From: Geosiphon pyriformis
Lineage: Eukaryota > Glomeromycota > Glomeromycetes > Archaeosporales > Geosiphonaceae
DNA: 64,000 bases
Reading direction: 5' to 3'
Assembly (NCBI GenBank): GCA_016748015.1
Contig: JAAOMT010000571.1
Location: 242,875 to 306,874 of the forward strand
A program made the translations under genes and the position numbers. Numbering within the stretch: position 1 is the stretch's first letter; every line of letters begins with the position of its first letter. The notes beneath the pieces are model-generated. The model did no database searches. It saw only the letters and a program-made list of their open reading frames with translations, and was not told where the DNA came from. Below, piece by piece: positions 1 to 9,386 of the stretch.

Positions 1-1
1 G

Positions 2-583
2 GACATGCACACATGGCTCAGAGAAGCACAAAAAGCCATCCAGGCAAATAACTGGAATGACCAAAGAGCAATTCAAACATTACCTTTCTTCCTGAAAGGC
101 ACAGCCGACTCATGGTATCAAAGCCTGGAAACAAAACCCACAAGCTTCGCCGAATTTAAAAATGCACTCCTGGAGTATTTTAGCAACCCAAACGCCGTAA
201 TCCAACTACAGAACGAATTCAATACTATCAAGCAAAATACCGGTGAAACTGTCACCCAATACCTTGCTCGATTCAATCGAATTCGCCGTCAGATTGAAGC
301 GATTGAACAAGGATACTACACTGATCCTCAGGTTTTAAATCAGTTTATTAGAGAATTAAAAAGCAGCATTTTAGGAAGAGTATGCCCTGCCCACCCTAAT
401 TCCTTACCAGAAGCCGTTACGCTCGCCAGAGCCCTTGAATCGGCTGAGAAAGAAGCTAACCATAGTCAAATGGTTAACATGGTAATGGAGGAAAATAAAA
501 AGTTACCTCATCCTGGATCCGAAAAAAAATACATACCAACCACTCCAAAGATGCAGCCAGAAAGTCAGCGACAGTCAAAATAA
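2..583 (+). pseudogene. Ty3 A gag capsid region (5'-truncated)
   Basis: The frame is open from base 2 to a TAA at 581-583, about 193 codons. It matches a retrotransposon gag capsid domain: a TLPFFLKGTADSWYQSL block at about residues 25-41, then FKNALLEYF, TVTQYLARFNRIRRQI and FIRELKSSILGRV. The same blocks recur in the gag of element C near 62500-62900, which supports the call. The protein would assemble the particle around the element RNA in the cytoplasm. The next gag module, a zinc knuckle, is read in another frame, so one small indel lies near 570-585. The true start is upstream of the window. Confidence 0.88.
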
Positions 584-584
584 T

Positions 585-1703
585 TGCTCGTCGTGCCAGG
601 AATTCAGAACAGAAACACGCGCCTGTCATTTTTGCAAATGCATAGAACATTTGATTAGTCAATGTCGAATGCGAATGATGCAGAAAGCACGCGAAAATAA
701 TTACTACGTGCCACCCCAAATGCTCAGAAGCCAGTACATGCCAATATCACGCCAATATCTTACCACGTATCAAAATCAAGGAGCTTACCAGCAACAGCCC
801 ATGATAGCCAACCCGAATTGGCATCCCGAGGCCCGAAATCAGCCTATGTGGAACCAGAACGCGTTGGTCTAGAGGAATCCAAACTGTGCCAGAACCAATC
901 AGCAAACCAATCCAAACTACCAAAATTATCAACAAATTTATCTTAATATACCGGAAAACCTGATCATCGGAAACAATAATGGTAGAAACATAAACAGAAC
1001 CAAGAATTCCTCCAAATTGAGCCAGACAATACCACCAGCAGTTGCCACTGAAGATAGCAGCCTCACAGCTATTTTTCCTTTTGAATTAGAGGAAAACAAA
1101 GCTATGTTCAGTGGAGCAGCATTGGACGAAAAACGCCCAATCACTGCTATGTATACGGAAGCCACTGTAAACAATACCCCAATCAAACTTATCTTAAACA
1201 GCAGATCCGCTGGAAGCATCGTAACACTTCAACTAGTAAACCAACTGGGTTTCAAAGTTGATTGTGCTGCGACATCTCAAATCATAACAGCCGATGGAAA
1301 TACAAAGCTGCCTTATGGTGAAATCGACTCATTCTCTTTCGAAATTAACGGCATAGTAATACCTACAAAAGTATTAGTAATGGACGCTACATAATATCAA
1401 GTGTTAGTAGGGAATGACTGGCTAACAAAAGCCAACGCCACCCTAGACTGGACCACCCAAGAGCTTCTGATCAATTATAATGGCCACCAGGCCAAAATTC
1501 CAGCCACCTGTGGCCACTTCCAAAAACCCAGCGCCAACCAAAGACCTACCTTCGAATTTGAAGAAAATCCAGCACTACCAGCCATCGAAACCTATCAGCT
1601 CTCTTGGGCTGATGACCAAAGAACAGGACTACCAGCTGTACCAACGTGGACCAGCAAAAAAAGATCCGAATGGAACCAGGTAAGTTTACGAAGAAACCAC
1701 TAG
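585..1703 (+). pseudogene. Ty3 A nucleocapsid zinc knuckle and aspartic protease
   Basis: At 624-665 a CCHC knuckle reads C-HF-C-KCIE-H-LISQ-C (CX2CX4HX4C), the RNA-binding module of gag. A Gln/Asn-rich spacer follows, then a retropepsin-like domain from about 1100. The protease active site, normally D-S/T-G, is LILNSRSAGS: 1197-1205 encode N-S-R, so both the catalytic Asp and the Gly are lost. Downstream come ITADG (about residue 90 of the 1017-1394 segment) and VLVGNDWL, the usual protease end. In-frame stops are TAG 870, TAA 1392 (context suggests Gln: T*YQVLVG) and TAG 1701. The domain would have cleaved the Gag-Pol polyprotein. This copy should be catalytically dead. Confidence 0.85.
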
Positions 1704-2375
1704 CAATGCAGACCAAAGCTAGAATGCTCGGTTTGCAAAAAGAAACTCTCGTCTATGACTGCGTGCAGTGCACCGGACGAAGACCCAAGAAACTCCACCC
1801 ACTACTATTGTAACCGTTGTAACAAAAAAAAATACGGTTATCCAGAAAGACACAGAAAATGGGACGAGGAACCGTGCCTCGCTTGTGGAGAACCGTTACC
1901 AAGAGGGTGTGACTAGAATGACTTACCAGGCAGAGGAGAAACGTGTGACGCAACTTGCCAATACACGATCCTCATCTGTGACTGAATAAGAGGAAGAACA
2001 CTGTTCGAAGCAGCGTTCAACAGAGTGTTAAAAAGACTACAGCACTACCCACACGACAAGGACGAGTTGTACAACACTGCACAAGCCAAAGTAAGAGGAG
2101 GAACCGCCAAAGAAATACAACGTTGGAAAGAGTCAGCTGAAGTAGCCGACGAAGTCGCCAGCTACAACATGTTCGACCCAGTGGACAAATTTCAGGACTA
2201 CTACTAACAACTATGCCCCACTCGACAAGAGCAAGAACAATACCTTGCCCAAATCAACACTTATCTCTGCAAAAACTGTCTCATCCCGTGCCAAAATCAG
2301 TACTGTGAAGAGTGTCAAGACGAAAGGGACTTAGAAAGAAAAATGGAAATTGAGAATCAGCAGTCTCAAAATTAA
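1704..2375 (+). pseudogene. Ty3 A Cys-rich (zinc-ribbon-like) region between protease and dUTPase
   Basis: The frame runs on from the protease, with stops at TAG 1914, TGA 1983, TAA 2205 and TAA 2373. It contains repeated Cys pairs. CSVC starts near 1728. Then come YYCNRCNKKK near 1800, PCLACGEPL near 1875, CDATC near 1945 and CKNCLIPCQNQYCEEC near 2265-2315. A helical, charged stretch lies between the first four and the last group. The spacing suggests two zinc-binding clusters flanking a linker. I do not recognise a named domain. Most Ty3 elements have nothing here, so it is an accessory module of this family. Nucleic-acid binding or particle assembly would be plausible roles but are only inference. 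Confidence 0.65.
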
Positions 2376-3047
2376 TCAAATCAACAAGACTTACCTGATG
2401 GTCCCGAGTCAGAAAAATTTGTAGCCTATACTGACCTAGAACAGGTGACCAACATCCGATACTTTGACAACGGGCACTTAGGAATAATACCTGAAAGAAC
2501 CCATCCAACCAATGCCGGATTCGATCTACGTTATCCGGAAGACCAATCCACAATATTACCACCCAGGAGCATTACCAAAATCGACCTAAAAATAGCAGTT
2601 GAAATTCCGCCAGGAATAATGGTTCAAATGGCATTGCGATCAAGCCTCACGAAAAAAGGAATAAGTGTTCAAGGAGGAGTAATTGACTCTGGATACACTG
2701 GAAATTTGATGGTTTTGCTACAGAACAATTCAGAAAAGCCTTATACCATTAAATCTAAGGAAAAGATTGCACAAGCAATTTTCCTACCATTGGTAAAAAT
2801 TGGGAAATTCATGCCAGTAGAAAATCGTGAGGAATTGTCACAAACAACGAGAGGAACTTTTGGTTTTGGATCGACAAAAAAAGGAATTGAAGTGAATTTC
2901 GCTGAAACAATAGAGGAAAAAGGCAAAGTAATTAAAAATGAGCGGTCCATCACGCTCCTACCATATGGAAAATCAGAAATAAGAATAAAAAGAACAATTA
3001 AAGAAAAAGACCTAATATTTGAGCCCTATTCAGAAACTTGCCAATAG
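2376..3047 (+). pseudogene. Ty3 A dUTPase domain
   Basis: dUTPase hydrolyses dUTP to dUMP and PPi, keeping uracil out of newly made DNA. Counting from 2445, the five trimeric-dUTPase motifs are present in order: NAGFDL (residues 23-28), LRSSL (64-68), GVIDSGYTG (78-86, with the catalytic-type Asp 81 and the Tyr that stacks on uracil), KIAQAIF (107-113) and RGTFGFGST (136-144). The domain spans about 2445-2877 and is free of stops, so it is better preserved than its neighbours. About 55 further residues lead to TAG at 3045. The domain is in the same frame as the protease upstream and RT downstream, so it was made as part of the Pol polyprotein. The second motif is LRSSL rather than the usual PRSGL-like form. 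Activity is unproven. Confidence 0.9.
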
Positions 3048-4712
3048 TTTCTCATAGGACTTACTAACCTTTTTATTTTAGCTGATAAAGCTCAATGGAT
3101 AAAAATTCCTATCGCAAACACCACAGAAGAACCCGTCTACATTCCGGAAGATACCATCATTGGATACCTCAGAACGGAGCTAGAAAATGTGTCAACACCA
3201 CAAAAAATTCTAAATTTCTCAGAAATCGCCCTCTACTGTGAACTCACTTCAATAAATTGGCAACAACCAGTAGAATGCTATCAATTTATGCCAGAAGAAT
3301 TGGCCAAATTAAACATTGGAACAATGGATCCTAACCAACAGCGACAATTAAAAGCATTAATTTTAAAATACTCTGATATATTTTCAAGAAATGGCGAATT
3401 TGGAAGAACCAACTTGGTTCAACACCAAATTTCCACTGGAGACGCCAGACCTGAAAAACAACGTGCTTACCGTGTCCCACCAATGGAGCATAATTTTATC
3501 AGAGAAGAAGTCTAAAGCATGTTGGAAAAAAGAATAATACAACCATCAATGAGCCCATGGTCCTCACCAGTTGTTTTAGTAAGGAAAAAGAATGGAAAAA
3601 TTAGATTTTGCGTCGACTATCGCAAACTAAACAGCAAAACAACCAAAGACTCATACCCAATACCGTTAATTGACGAAATCTTTGACGTTTTTGGAGGAGC
3701 AAAATGGTTTTCTACACTGGACTTGACCAGTGGGTACTGGCAAGTGGAAATGAACCCAAAGGACAGGCATAAAACAGCATTCACAACACAAAATGGCAAT
3801 TATGAGTTCAATGTAATGCTATTTAGATTAACAAACGCTTCCGCAACATTCCAAAGACTAATGGATGTAATTTACTCCGGAATCCTGTGGCAATCCGTTG
3901 TTGTCTACTTGGATGATACAAATGTTTTCTTGTCAAAATTCACGGATCATCTCCAACATTTACAACAAGTTTTTGAGAGATTGAGACACACTGGACTTAA
4001 ACTAAATCTAGAAAAATGTTTCTTTGGGAAAAATGAGCTAGCATTTTTAGGACACGTAGTTGGAAAAGATAGAATAAAACCAGATCCATCAAAAATAGAC
4101 AAAGTGAAAAATTTTCAAGTACCTCAAAACGTTTTAGAAGTTAGAAGCTTTTTAGGACTCGCATCTTATTACTGCCGCTTTGTAGAAAACTTTTCAAACA
4201 TCACCAAATCCCTTAATTACCTACTATCTAAAAATGTGAAGTTTGAATGGACTGAAGCACAACAAAAAGCTTTTGAGTACCTTAGACAAAAGCTCATTGA
4301 ATCACCAATAATGATCTATCTGAATTTCAACAAGAAATTCATTTTGGCCACAGATGCCTCTGGAACTGGACTTGGAGCTATTCTGTCACAAAAAGATAAT
4401 AATGGAAGAGAACGTGTAATCGTTTATGCCAGCAGAAGTCTCAGTATGGCAGAACAAAACTACGCAGCACATGAACTTGAATGCTTAGCAGTAGTCTGGA
4501 GTTGTGTTCACTTTGACACATATTTACAGTACCAACCCTTTGAGATTACGACAGATCATAGAGGTCTGGTCTGGTTAAATAACAAGAAAGCACTAAAAGA
4601 AAAATACGCCAGATGGTCACAAACGTTAGCACCATACGATTATATTATCAAATACAAAAAAGGTACCAAAAATGCTAATGTCAACTGTTTGTCAAGAATG
4701 AGACACACATAA
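3048..4712 (+). pseudogene. Ty3 A linker, reverse transcriptase and RNase H
   Basis: After TAG 3045 the same frame carries a linker domain (IPIANTTEEPVYIPEDTIIG, about 3105-3165) of the kind seen between protease and RT in gypsy elements. RT proper starts around 3420. Counting from 3519: FCVDYRKLN (30-38), TLDLTSGYWQV with catalytic D68, and YLDD (130-133). A degraded LFRLTNASATFQR replaces the usual FGL. RNase H follows with TDAS (D279), ELEC (E321) and TTDH (D346). The final acidic residue, usual in VADALSR-like ends, is Asn in NVNCLSR (residue 389). A TAA at 3513 splits the domain and TAA 4710 ends it. The enzyme would copy element RNA into DNA and remove the RNA strand. Confidence 0.92.
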
Positions 4713-4741
4713 AAATCACCAACCCACCCGCCACAACAACA

Positions 4742-6121
4742 ATGAACAACCACCTTTACAAAAACCTCAGCCAATACTTGGAAACACTACAAATAGATGA
4801 AGAAATGCCAGTAAAAGAGCTAATTAAGCTCCAAAAATTAGCAAAACACTATTTCATCCAAAATCACATACTTTATTACCAGAATCAACAAAATCTAGAT
4901 AATCCATTAAGAGTTATAACCACGGATGAAAAAGAAACTATCTTATTTAACATGCACTCAGATATTCATTCAGGCCACTTTGGAAAAACAGCAACCATCC
5001 AACATGCAACTAGCCATTATTATTGGCCAAAAATGAATTCAGACATAATTCAATACATAAGAAATTGTGACCCATGCCAACAAAAAGGAGGAGCAAAAAC
5101 AACGAAATTATTAAGACCAATAAAAGTTGGACAGCCATTTGACAGAATCGGAATTGATTTAGTTGGACCCTTACCAATAACAACAAGAAACAACCATTAT
5201 ATTGCAGTAGCCATGGACTATCTCACCAAATAGCCAGAAGCTAGAGCTATTAAAACAGCTAATGCTATTTCCATAGCTCAATTCGTACATGAAGACTTAA
5301 TTTGCCGACATGGATGTCCACAAAAATTACTATCAGATCAAGGCACACACTTCGTAAACAGCACCTTAAAAAAACTTAACCAAAAATTTGGAATCAAACA
5401 ACCACTGTCATCACCATACCACTCTCAAACAAATGGATTAGTTGAAAGATTTAATCGCACATTATGCGAATCACTGGCAAAAATTAGTAATAAACATGAA
5501 AAAGAATGGGATTTGTTCATATCAGCAGTACTACTAGCATATAGAACAGTAAAACAAGATACTACACAATTCACACCATTTGAACTAGTTTATGGAAGAA
5601 AAGCCACATTACCCATTGAACTTACTATCCCAACTTATCCAAGTGACACTATCACAGAAGCAACATTCCAGGAAACACTACTTAGAAGAACATACGAATT
5701 AATGGGAACTTTAGAAAACAAAAGAAGAAAAGCAGCACAAAATATTGAACAATCACAAGAACAACAAAAAGTGAGACATGATAACCAGTTACCAGATAAT
5801 ATAATTAGCTATAAAATTGGAGATAAAGTATTGTTGCATCGTACAAAAATGGAAAAACAGTGGAGTGGAAAATTTGATCACAAGTGGGATGGACTATTTT
5901 ATATTCACGAAATACTTGGAAATGGAGCATACAAGCTAAGACTAGATGATAAAATATTAAGAAAAGCAGCACATGATAACCAGTTGAAATTCTATTACAG
6001 TAAACCAGTAATAACAACAAAAACACCCAGAATTGGAACACAATTACCTTTAATTCTACCAGAACAAATTCCACGAGATTTAGAACCAATAGTTTTAATT
6101 GAACATTATTCGAAAAGATAA
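4742..6121 (+). pseudogene. Ty3 A integrase
   Basis: 460 codons including one internal TAG at 5231-5233, which replaces a probable Trp (LTK*PEARA). An N-terminal zinc domain is seen at H72, H79, C109, C112 (HSDIHSGHFG ... NCDPC). The catalytic core has D139 (GIDLVGPLP), D199 (SDQGTH) and E235 (GLVERFNRT), giving D-X35-E between the last two. The C-terminal region has a GPY/F-like block (KWDGLFYIHEILGNGAYKL). The enzyme joins element DNA to the host chromosome. It lies one frame away from RT, so an indel lies near 4690-4745. TAA at 6119-6121 ends it, but the frame continues open beyond. Confidence 0.92.
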
Positions 6122-6874
6122 TTAATCTTAGATCACAGCAAAAATGATTTAACAACCATAAAAACGCATGCAAAAGATTCCAAAATAACAGTCAAAATTA
6201 AAACAATGATACTTATTTCAGAAAACATCAACAATATAACTCAACAATTAGTTGAAAGCTTACAACAATTAAAATTCGATCTAGAAATCACAGTTAATAG
6301 CTCTAAAATAACATACATAAAAAGAACAATAGAAAATCCAAAAACAAGAAAAGAACATAATTTCGAACCATATAATATTGTCAAATATAACAACAAATTT
6401 ATTAGCAAAGTTATTGAAAAATTAGAGATAGCATTAGGCAATACATTAATAATAGAAGAAATAGAAACAAGTGAATTAACACCAGACACATTTAGCAACT
6501 TGAAAACGAAATTTCCAATTAATTACTGTTATTATCAACTAGGAAAACACTTGAACATACAAACATTATACTCAAAAGACTCAACTAGAGTGTTTGACAA
6601 AACAACTATCCAACTATTAGAATCTTTTATTGGAAAAACCAATACTACATTCCATTCAAAAACAGTTTACAGAATTTTCAAAGCATTTGAAAACTGTCAC
6701 AAATTATTGTTGGACCCAACCATGAACATAATAACAACCAATAGTATTGGACGACTTACCAACTTGCAATTTCAAGAATTACAACAACAAATTAATAACA
6801 CAGTATTGAACCACTATAGTAACTTAGAATTTAATGAAGAAATTAACTTCGATTTCGACAGAGCTCAATCTTGA
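6122..6874 (+). pseudogene. Ty3 A C-terminal extension of unknown function, in frame after integrase
   Basis: About 250 codons, in the same frame as integrase and separated from it only by TAA 6119-6121. The frame is open to TGA 6872-6874, just before the polypurine tract. The predicted protein is hydrophilic and Asn/Ile/Lys-rich, with helical-looking segments (NNITQQLVESLQQLKF; TNLQFQELQQQINNTVL) and no signal peptide or membrane segment that would suggest an envelope. No chromodomain motif was seen. Such a long stop-free frame inside a decayed element argues that it was coding. Either it was the polyprotein's own tail, with the TAA a decayed Gln/Arg codon, or it was a separate ORF starting near 6206. 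I do not recognise the domain. Confidence 0.6.
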
Positions 6875-6887
6875 AAGAAGGGGATAA
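6873..6887 (+). other. Polypurine tract of Ty3 A
   Basis: GAAAGAAGGGGATAA directly abuts the TGTTATGG start of the 3' LTR and partly overlaps the last codon. A purine-rich run in this position primes plus-strand DNA synthesis in LTR elements. Confidence 0.75.
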
Positions 6888-6990
6888 TGTTATGGTTTAA
6901 GAATTTAGCAAAAAGAATCATAAAAATAATACAAATTATTCAATCATAATATAGCACAGTAATAATCTTAGAAAGGTAATGATTAACATA

Positions 6991-7072
6991 GTAGCAAACA
7001 CCATCTCGTGATAGTGGCAAGCACCAATTCACAATAGCAGCCAACACCAACTGGTGATAGCAGCAAACACCA
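6991..7072 (+). repeat. Four 23-bp-period tandem repeats in the U3 of LTR A
   Basis: The core GYRGCMARCACCA recurs at 6991, 7014, 7037 and 7060, exactly 23 bases apart, with 10-base spacers of which two carry GTGATA. The block lies about 50 bp upstream of the TATA box, so it may act as a set of repeated activator sites. That role is inferred from position only. Confidence 0.85.
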
Positions 7073-7120
7073 GGTTGAAATATCAAAAAGAAAGTATTTT
7101 CTCGTAGAACTACAAACATG

Positions 7121-7128
7121 TATATATA
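7121..7128 (+). promoter_or_regulatory. TATA box of LTR A
   Basis: TATATATA followed by CAGTAG. The same TATA-like box followed by an AGTAG-type sequence occurs in the B and C LTRs (9057-9064 minus, 58893-58900, 60865-60872), always just downstream of a repeat block. Transcription of the element would start a short way downstream. Confidence 0.65.
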
Positions 7129-7755
7129 CAGTAGTTTTAATATTGGAAAATAATTAATCAAGTAATAAAAATCATAACTTATCAAGCAATAGATCCAATT
7201 TTATCCAACAAACTTCACTTTAAATCATACTTTCAAATTAAATATCCCAAGAAACCTTTAAAAATCAAAAGAGAAATGAAAAAGAATATTTAAAACTGAA
7301 ATATCACAACCCAAAGTATTAAGAAACTTACTTGTATTATTTATTGAATGAAACTATCATTCATCAACTGAATCCCTTGGAAGAATAATCCTTGATCAAG
7401 ATTATTCACATTGTTACTAATTGATAAAAGCTTTATTGTGAGAATTAGAAAAGCACTAAAGACCATTAACATTCTGTGTTTCTAGATTAGAGAAACACAT
7501 CAGGCAATTGCAAGGATAGCCTCAGAAAAGATCCCAGACAGTGGGTAGATTTCAGTTCAGCCTCTGAGAAGGAGTACATAAACACACACAACAATCAAGA
7601 ATTAAAGAATAACTTACATCGCAACAGTAAAAAGAAAGCCTTCAGTGTAACAGTGACATTATCACACAAATAGAATTGAGGAACTCACGAAAAACTGATT
7701 GCAATTAAAGCGGGATATCAGCAATTAAATATAACAAGAAAACCATCCCGTAACA

Positions 7756-8371
7756 GCGATCTTGATTTAAATCCTTCAAAATAATTGCCATATGCTCCTA
7801 ATAGTTTGTTTTTCTTTTGTTTATTCTAAAACACAATTCTTGCTAGCAGCATCTTTATACTAGTGAACGCGTCTGCTGAGACAATGTTGATGGTACTTCC
7901 GGGTGTGTGATGGTATGATAGGTATATTGGAGATTCAATTCTTTGTTTCTTCCAGTTAGGAATTTGTATTCCTTTGGGTATTACTGCTAATGTCTGTAGT
8001 TTTCTTTTGCCTTTGTCCTGGTAAGTAATAAGGAATGTTTTTTGTGTATATCTTTCAATTTCTTGGTTGATTTCTCTAATGATGAGTGCAAAGCTGTGGT
8101 TTCTGGATAAGTTGGTGTGTTGGATTAGTTCCAAATAAAAATTTTTTCTTGCTGATTTAATGTCAACTGGTCTTCTTAGGAAATCTGTGATTCTTTTATT
8201 GATGTAGAAGTTAAAAGCTGATTCTGCTGGATAATAGTTGTTGTTTAGGCCTAGCTGCTGGCTGTACTGTTGAAATAAAGATTTTGCAAATCCTAAATGG
8301 TTTGTCCCTATTATTTCTGATTCTGCTACTTTTGGTTTGGTGTTGTTGGTGCTGGTTCTTTGTAGGATTAT
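7756..8371 (-). pseudogene. Ty3 B- gag N-terminal region
   Basis: A minus-strand frame is open from 8371 to 7756 except for one TAG at 7826-7828. The B+ copy has Gln there (PFQNKQKK), so this is CAG/CAA decay. It aligns with the B+ gag over its length: HLGFAKSLFQQYSQQLGL, SAFNFY, KRIT-F-RRPVDI and YHHTPGS-INI. It is the Pro/Gln-rich amino-terminal part of gag before the capsid domain. There is no ATG near its beginning. The codon just after the primer site is ATA in both B copies, so the start codon is uncertain. It is truncated at FKSRS by insertion of Ty3 A. Confidence 0.8.
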
Positions 8372-8373
8372 AC

Positions 8374-8389
8374 CTTACAGGGAGCACCA
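8374..8389 (-). other. tRNA primer-binding site of B-
   Basis: On the minus strand it reads TGGTGCTCCCTGTAAG, two bases after the LTR end. The complement ends in CCA and splits into T-stem (5), acceptor stem (7), discriminator A and CCA, exactly as a tRNA 3' end would. Element C has TGGTGCTCCCTGTGAG. Confidence 0.75.
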
Positions 8390-8391
8390 AA

Positions 8392-9307
8392 TATTACAAG
8401 TGATTATTTCTGCTATTGAATTAAATAACAAACCCATAACTTGGTGCTCGAAAACTACTTCCATTAATGATGTCCTATAAGGGTTATATCTGAAGATTTT
8501 GTATCTTAAGGTGTAGTATCTGAAGGTGTTTTATCTGAAGGTTTTAATAGAGTTCTTTGTATAATAGACAGAGATTCAATAGTGTCAATAGTAAATGTAT
8601 CTTTCCAAGAGTTTTCTCAATTTCTTTCTTAGCATGATGGCCAGATTTAGTTTGACAGTCGTGCTCTTCTGGTAAGCTATCCGATAATATATAAAATCCT
8701 ACCCTTATTTCTGGGTCTTTTACCAGGCTATCCTTGACGTCAATAACTTAGCACTTAATCTCTTAATCAATTAGTATACAACAACAAAATCAAAGAAAGA
8801 AAGAAAATAAAATAAAGAAAATAAATAAGAAAATAGAGAAAATAAGCCAAGACAATTTGGTATGTTAGTATCTTGTCAATAGCCATGATCAAGAGCTATT
8901 GTTCTAGTGTGGTTAAGTATCAATTACTATCAACATAAAGTGTTGATAGTGAAGAGTAATTTTGAGATATGAAATATTTATTTATTTGATGATTTGTGTT
9001 CTGGGCTAAGGATTCTGTCTTATTGATTTTGTCTTTTTTGTTTCTAACACTACTGCTATATATACATAATTGAAATTCTTCAATTTCTCGATTTTTCATG
9101 ACAGGAATTCTGAAATTCCTGGAATTCTGCAATTCCTATGAGAAGAATCCTGGAATTCTGGAATCTTGCAATTCTTTGTCGGGGAATCCTAAAATTCTTG
9201 AAATCCTGCAATTCCTGAAAAGAATCCTGGAATTCCATATTTACTACACCTACTTCTGATTGGCTAATAATCATGCTAATATATTTCCTATATTTCTATG
9301 AGTAACA
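8392..9307 (-). repeat. 5' LTR of Ty3 B- (916 bp)
   Basis: On the minus strand it starts TGTTACTCATAG (9307-9296) and ends GTAATA (decayed GTAACA) at 8392. It is homologous to 58668-59515 on the plus strand, including the AGCATGATTATTAGCCAATC region near the start, the GAATTCC repeat block, the TATA box at 9057-9064, and AATTGCCTTGGCT or its equivalent later on. The five bases after it on the LINE side are TCATG (9308-9312), a possible target duplication whose partner is outside the window. Confidence 0.82.
9104..9235 (-). repeat. 38-39-bp tandem repeats in the U3 of LTR B-
   Basis: About three and a half degenerate units built from GAATTCCAGGATTC-type words. The word GAATCCT starts at 9145, 9184 and 9222 (39 and 38 bases apart). 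The TATA box (9057-9064) lies about 40 bp downstream on the minus strand. The same block is at 58738-58858 in the plus copy. Confidence 0.75.
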
Positions 9308-9386
9308 TCATGCCTCTAAGCTTGCCAAGTCTTTATGAACTGAAAAGTCGGGCATTAGATCAGCTATTGAGAGAAGGATGGAGAGT

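Larger units (their letters stand above)
1..7755 (+). mobile_element. Ty3/gypsy LTR retrotransposon A, dUTPase-bearing, decayed, 5' end outside window
   Basis: In order along the + strand one can read the gag capsid region, a CCHC knuckle, an aspartic protease, a Cys-rich region, a dUTPase, reverse transcriptase/RNase H, integrase, an extra C-terminal region, a polypurine tract and a 3' LTR. Protease upstream of RT and integrase downstream of RNase H is the Ty3/gypsy order. The 5' LTR and primer site are missing because the window starts inside gag. From 585 to 4712 everything is in one frame, broken only by stop codons. Gag (frame of base 5) and integrase (same frame as gag) are each offset by one indel. 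The element cannot be autonomous as it stands. It ends at 7755, where B-element gag sequence resumes, so it inserted into that element. Confidence 0.93.
6888..7755 (+). repeat. 3' LTR of Ty3 A (868 bp)
   Basis: It starts TGTTATGG right after the polypurine tract and ends CCCGTAACA, so the termini form a TG...CA inverted repeat with one transition. The right end is set by the neighbour: from 7756 the sequence is again alignable (reverse strand) to the gag of the B element, reading FKSRS. An internal alternative end at 7652 (GTGTAACA) was considered and is less good. The LTR holds four 23-bp repeats and a TATA box and no ORF. The 868-bp length fits the other LTRs here (848-919 bp). Confidence 0.8.
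7756..9307 (-). mobile_element. Ty3 element B (minus copy): LTR, primer site and gag start, cut by Ty3 A
   Basis: On the minus strand it reads LTR (9307 to 8392), primer-binding site, then the N-terminal part of gag to 7756, where Ty3 A begins. The same order is found on the plus strand at 58668-60667, which fixes the LTR boundaries (TGTTACTCATAG start; GTAATA or GTAACA end, followed by TTTGGTGC). It lies inside LINE A, which resumes at 9308. Any remaining part of B- must lie left of the window, beyond Ty3 A. Confidence 0.85.

Noticed and set aside
6991-7072. CRISPR-like array (regular 23-bp spacing)
   Set aside because: Repeats and spacers are too short, there is no cas gene, the genome is eukaryotic, and it lies in an LTR promoter region.
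6888-7652. LTR A ending at 7652 (GTGTAACA)
   Set aside because: B-element homology resumes only at 7756, right after a better terminus CCCGTAACA.
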